From Bacteroidota bacterium (lineage in GTDB: Bacteria > Bacteroidota > Bacteroidia > Bacteroidales > Prolixibacteraceae), in assembly GCA_030695265.1 (NCBI GenBank), contig JAUYTA010000073.1, forward strand, positions 1 to 9,677: a DNA stretch of 9,677 nt, written 5' to 3'. The notes under the pieces are model-generated. The model was not told where the DNA came from, did not search any database, and saw only the letters and a program-made list of their open reading frames with translations. How positions within the stretch are numbered: the stretch's first letter is position 1; each line of letters begins with the position of its first letter. Below, piece after piece: positions 7,768 through 9,677 of this stretch. A program made the translations under genes and the position numbers.

Positions 7768-9677
7768 TTACTGATACGAAATTACTTTTTTACTTGTCCC
7801 GACAGTGCCGTAATTCAGAACATCATAATTGCGCTCGAAAGCGGTTACAAACATCCCGTAATTCATAAAACCGCCCATCGGGGCCACTTTCCTGAAGTTA
7901 AAAACCGTCTGTGTCAATTCCATCGGATAATCGGGCAAACAACCTCTGAAATCTTTTCCGTATTGAAAAAGAGCACTTAAGAAATAGTAGGAAACATCGA
8001 AACCCTGGTGGCTAAACTGACTGGGTTCGGTTGAAAACGTTGAGCGGTACTGACTGACGAAACGTCGAACCAGCGGTTTGGTGTAATCAATAAATGTGGG
8101 AGATAAATACCGTAACCTTATATGGTGATAATTTTCGGTCTGAATACTTTTCAACTTGATCAGGTTGGAGGTCCCTATCAAAACCACATTGAATTTTTCA
8201 GCAATTGCATTCAGATTGGTTACGGCAACACTCACCTGTGCTTCATTGTCGGTAGGAATAATAAAAATATTTTCGCCGTTTTCATCCAAAAGTGGTTTAA
8301 CCCCGCTCAGGCCATTTTTTTGAAAACTGTATTCGTGAAATAAATTTCCCCGGTTATTCGACGATTGACGTGCCGCTATAAGTTTTGTTTTGCCCAGTTC
8401 AGCGAGTTTTGCTTCCGTCGAATTTGACCCTCCGCCCATTGGCAGGAGCACAAAATTTTTATTCCTGAACTCGTCTGCAATATATTGTGCGGTTTGTTCA
8501 ATCTGGTATTCGCGTGTTGGATTAACCTTGAAATACCATGAATTGTTATTCTCAAAATCCCCGGTTGATGCCAGCGGAGAAATCATCGGAATCCGGTTTT
8601 TAGCTGCAAATGCGGCCACTGATTCCTGAATTTCGGGATGTACCGGTCCGATAATCAGGTCCAGGTCACGGAATTCATCCAATTGCAGCAATGCGTTGAT
8701 CATCTTCTGGTTGGTAGCATCAAAAACATACAATTCAATGTTCATGCCTTTTTGCTGAAGACTATCGATTGCTAAAAGCACACCTTCATAAAATTCGATA
8801 AAGCTTTCGGCACGCGGATCAATTTTAGCAGTTGATTTTGAAGCTATTGTATCTGTTCCGCCAGAATGTAACAGCTGGCTGAGTTTCCCTCTTTCTATTT
8901 TGCTGACAAGCATCCTGTTATTGCGGTCAGATGGGTAATACTGTTCGTTTCCCTGAAGATAAAATGGCAGTAAAAGCGCGGCTTTGTATTTTTGGTTATT
9001 TCTGCCGGATATTGGATTACAATTTAAATTTTCAGGTTCGGCTTCAGCAATTATAACCGAATCAGGTTTGGAAGTCGGTGCAACACTAAATATTTCCCTT
9101 TTTCTTTCCGGTATTCTTAATCTTGTTCCTGTCTGCAATCCATTCTGAAGTGCAGGGTTCAGCCGTATCAGTTCTTCACGGGAAATGGCATATCTCTGTT
9201 CGAGCGAATACAATGTTTCACCGGCAACAACTGTGTGAAACCTGAATTCGGCCATGGATTGAGTGTCCTGTGAAACTTTTACATTCTCGGTTCCGGTTAC
9301 CGGTCGTCCTGAAGAATCGGTCGCATTGCCTTTCAGAACCGGAATCTTTAATACATGTCCCTCATTCAGACCGCTACTGATTTCGGGATTATACCTGATC
9401 AGTTCGTTGGCTGTAATACCATATTGTCTCGAAATCGAAAAGATTGTTTGCCTTTTGGTTACCTTGTGATAATAATATTCAGGTTCGGTGGCAACGGTAT
9501 TTACCTTTTGCTGTTCCGGTTTATGTTTTGCGACTTCCTTTTTTACCGGAATCTTAAGGATATCGCCAGTATTCAAAACTGATGTCAAACCAAAATTTGC
9601 TGCTTTTAGTTCCTCTTGTGAAACTTTGTATTTCTGGCACAAACCATAAATAGTTTCACTTTTTTTTACTTTATGCA
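7768..9677 (-). CDS. LysM-repeat protein with C-terminal type I periplasmic-binding domain, 5' end beyond window
   Basis: The frame runs from a stop at 7768 to the right edge without interruption. It includes codons upstream of the apparent TTG at 9642 (reading HKVKKSETIYG just before it), so that codon is internal and the true start with any signal peptide is missing. In the visible 635 residues there are three LysM domains (about 1-44, 69-113 and 147-189) joined by Lys/Pro/Thr-rich linkers. A low-complexity stretch follows, then a type I periplasmic-binding fold (about 230-635) of the branched-chain amino-acid/LivJ or LpoA-like group. That region contains FYEGVLLAIDSL, DLIIGPVHPE and IPMISPLAST, typical of the fold. 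LysM domains bind peptidoglycan or related N-acetylglucosamine polymers, so the protein should sit in the periplasm or outer envelope at the cell wall. Transport is unlikely without permease genes; a role in wall sensing or synthesis regulation, as for LpoA, is an inference. Its link to the polyketide operon is probably only positional. Confidence 0.9.
   Translation of the reverse strand, partial: HKVKKSETIYGLCQKYKVSQEELKAANFGLTSVLNTGDILKIPVKKEVAKHKPEQQKVNTVATEPEYYYHKVTKRQTIFSISRQYGITANELIRYNPEISSGLNEGHVLKIPVLKGNATDSSGRPVTGTENVKVSQDTQSMAEFRFHTVVAGETLYSLEQRYAISREELIRLNPALQNGLQTGTRLRIPERKREIFSVAPTSKPDSVIIAEAEPENLNCNPISGRNNQKYKAALLLPFYLQGNEQYYPSDRNNRMLVSKIERGKLSQLLHSGGTDTIASKSTAKIDPRAESFIEFYEGVLLAIDSLQQKGMNIELYVFDATNQKMINALLQLDEFRDLDLIIGPVHPEIQESVAAFAAKNRIPMISPLASTGDFENNNSWYFKVNPTREYQIEQTAQYIADEFRNKNFVLLPMGGGSNSTEAKLAELGKTKLIAARQSSNNRGNLFHEYSFQKNGLSGVKPLLDENGENIFIIPTDNEAQVSVAVTNLNAIAEKFNVVLIGTSNLIKLKSIQTENYHHIRLRYLSPTFIDYTKPLVRRFVSQYRSTFSTEPSQFSHQGFDVSYYFLSALFQYGKDFRGCLPDYPMELTQTVFNFRKVAPMGGFMNYGMFVTAFERNYDVLNYGTVGTSKKVISYQ
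9109..9675 (-). repeat. Three LysM domain repeats
   Basis: Three copies follow the LysM pattern of H-x-V-x-x-x-[EQ]-T-[IL]-[YF]-[SG]-[IL] through NP/N-F to a closing L-[KR]-I-P. They lie at about 9544-9675, 9337-9471 and 9109-9237. Each ends in KIPV or RIPE. The first may be preceded by further copies outside the window. The copies differ clearly from one another, so they are old duplications. Confidence 0.88.

Noticed and set aside
7579..7980. Plus-strand open frame spanning the spacer between the HTCS and LysM-protein genes
   Set aside because: It is antisense to the ends of two well-supported genes and has no recognisable protein features.
9640..9642. TTG as the start codon of the LysM-protein gene
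   Set aside because: The frame continues upstream in good LysM sequence to the window edge, so the real start is outside the window.

Overview
The window looks like a chromosomal segment from a member of the Bacteroidota. The main evidence is a single-polypeptide hybrid two-component sensor of the type that phylum favours: double propeller, Y_Y_Y domain, histidine kinase, receiver and AraC domain in one chain. A LysM/periplasmic-binding-protein fusion of a type common there, moderately AT-rich DNA and the absence of strong Shine-Dalgarno sites agree with this. A placement in Marinilabiliales or a related order is only a guess. All six genes lie on the minus strand, so transcription runs from high to low coordinates. 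No gene-free stretch exceeds about 225 bases. I saw no tRNA, rRNA, CRISPR array or insertion sequence.

In order of transcription: (1) 7768-9677, the 3' part of a gene for an envelope protein with at least three LysM domains and a C-terminal type I periplasmic-binding fold; its start lies beyond the right edge. (2) 3600-7712, a complete 1370-residue hybrid two-component system (HTCS) regulator, 55 bp downstream. (3) A 223-bp intergenic region with a weak candidate promoter. (4) A tightly packed four-gene operon: a divergent UbiA-superfamily membrane protein (2468-3376), a type III polyketide synthase (1363-2484), a SAM-dependent methyltransferase (657-1376) and a class A FAD monooxygenase (1-670, cut by the left edge). 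The last gene has no stop codon inside the window. Its frame is open from ATG 670 to base 1 and carries clear FAD-binding motifs.

The four-gene operon is the point of interest. Its three internal junctions are overlaps of 17, 14 and 14 bp, which suggests one transcript with translational coupling. The polyketide synthase has an intact Cys-His-Asn triad and should make a pyrone, resorcinol or related aromatic from an acyl starter and malonyl-CoA. The methyltransferase and flavin hydroxylase would then tailor the ring, much as in the known srsABC phenolic-lipid/alkylquinone pathway of Streptomyces griseus. The UbiA-like integral membrane protein adds a possible prenylation step, or a membrane-located step of another kind. 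The product would be a methylated, hydroxylated and possibly prenylated phenolic or quinone lipid. That structure is inferred; starter, chain length and prenyl donor cannot be read from the sequence.

The HTCS directly upstream is the obvious candidate regulator. This family usually sits beside polysaccharide-utilisation genes, none of which appear here. Control of the lipid operon by the HTCS is plausible from position but not shown.
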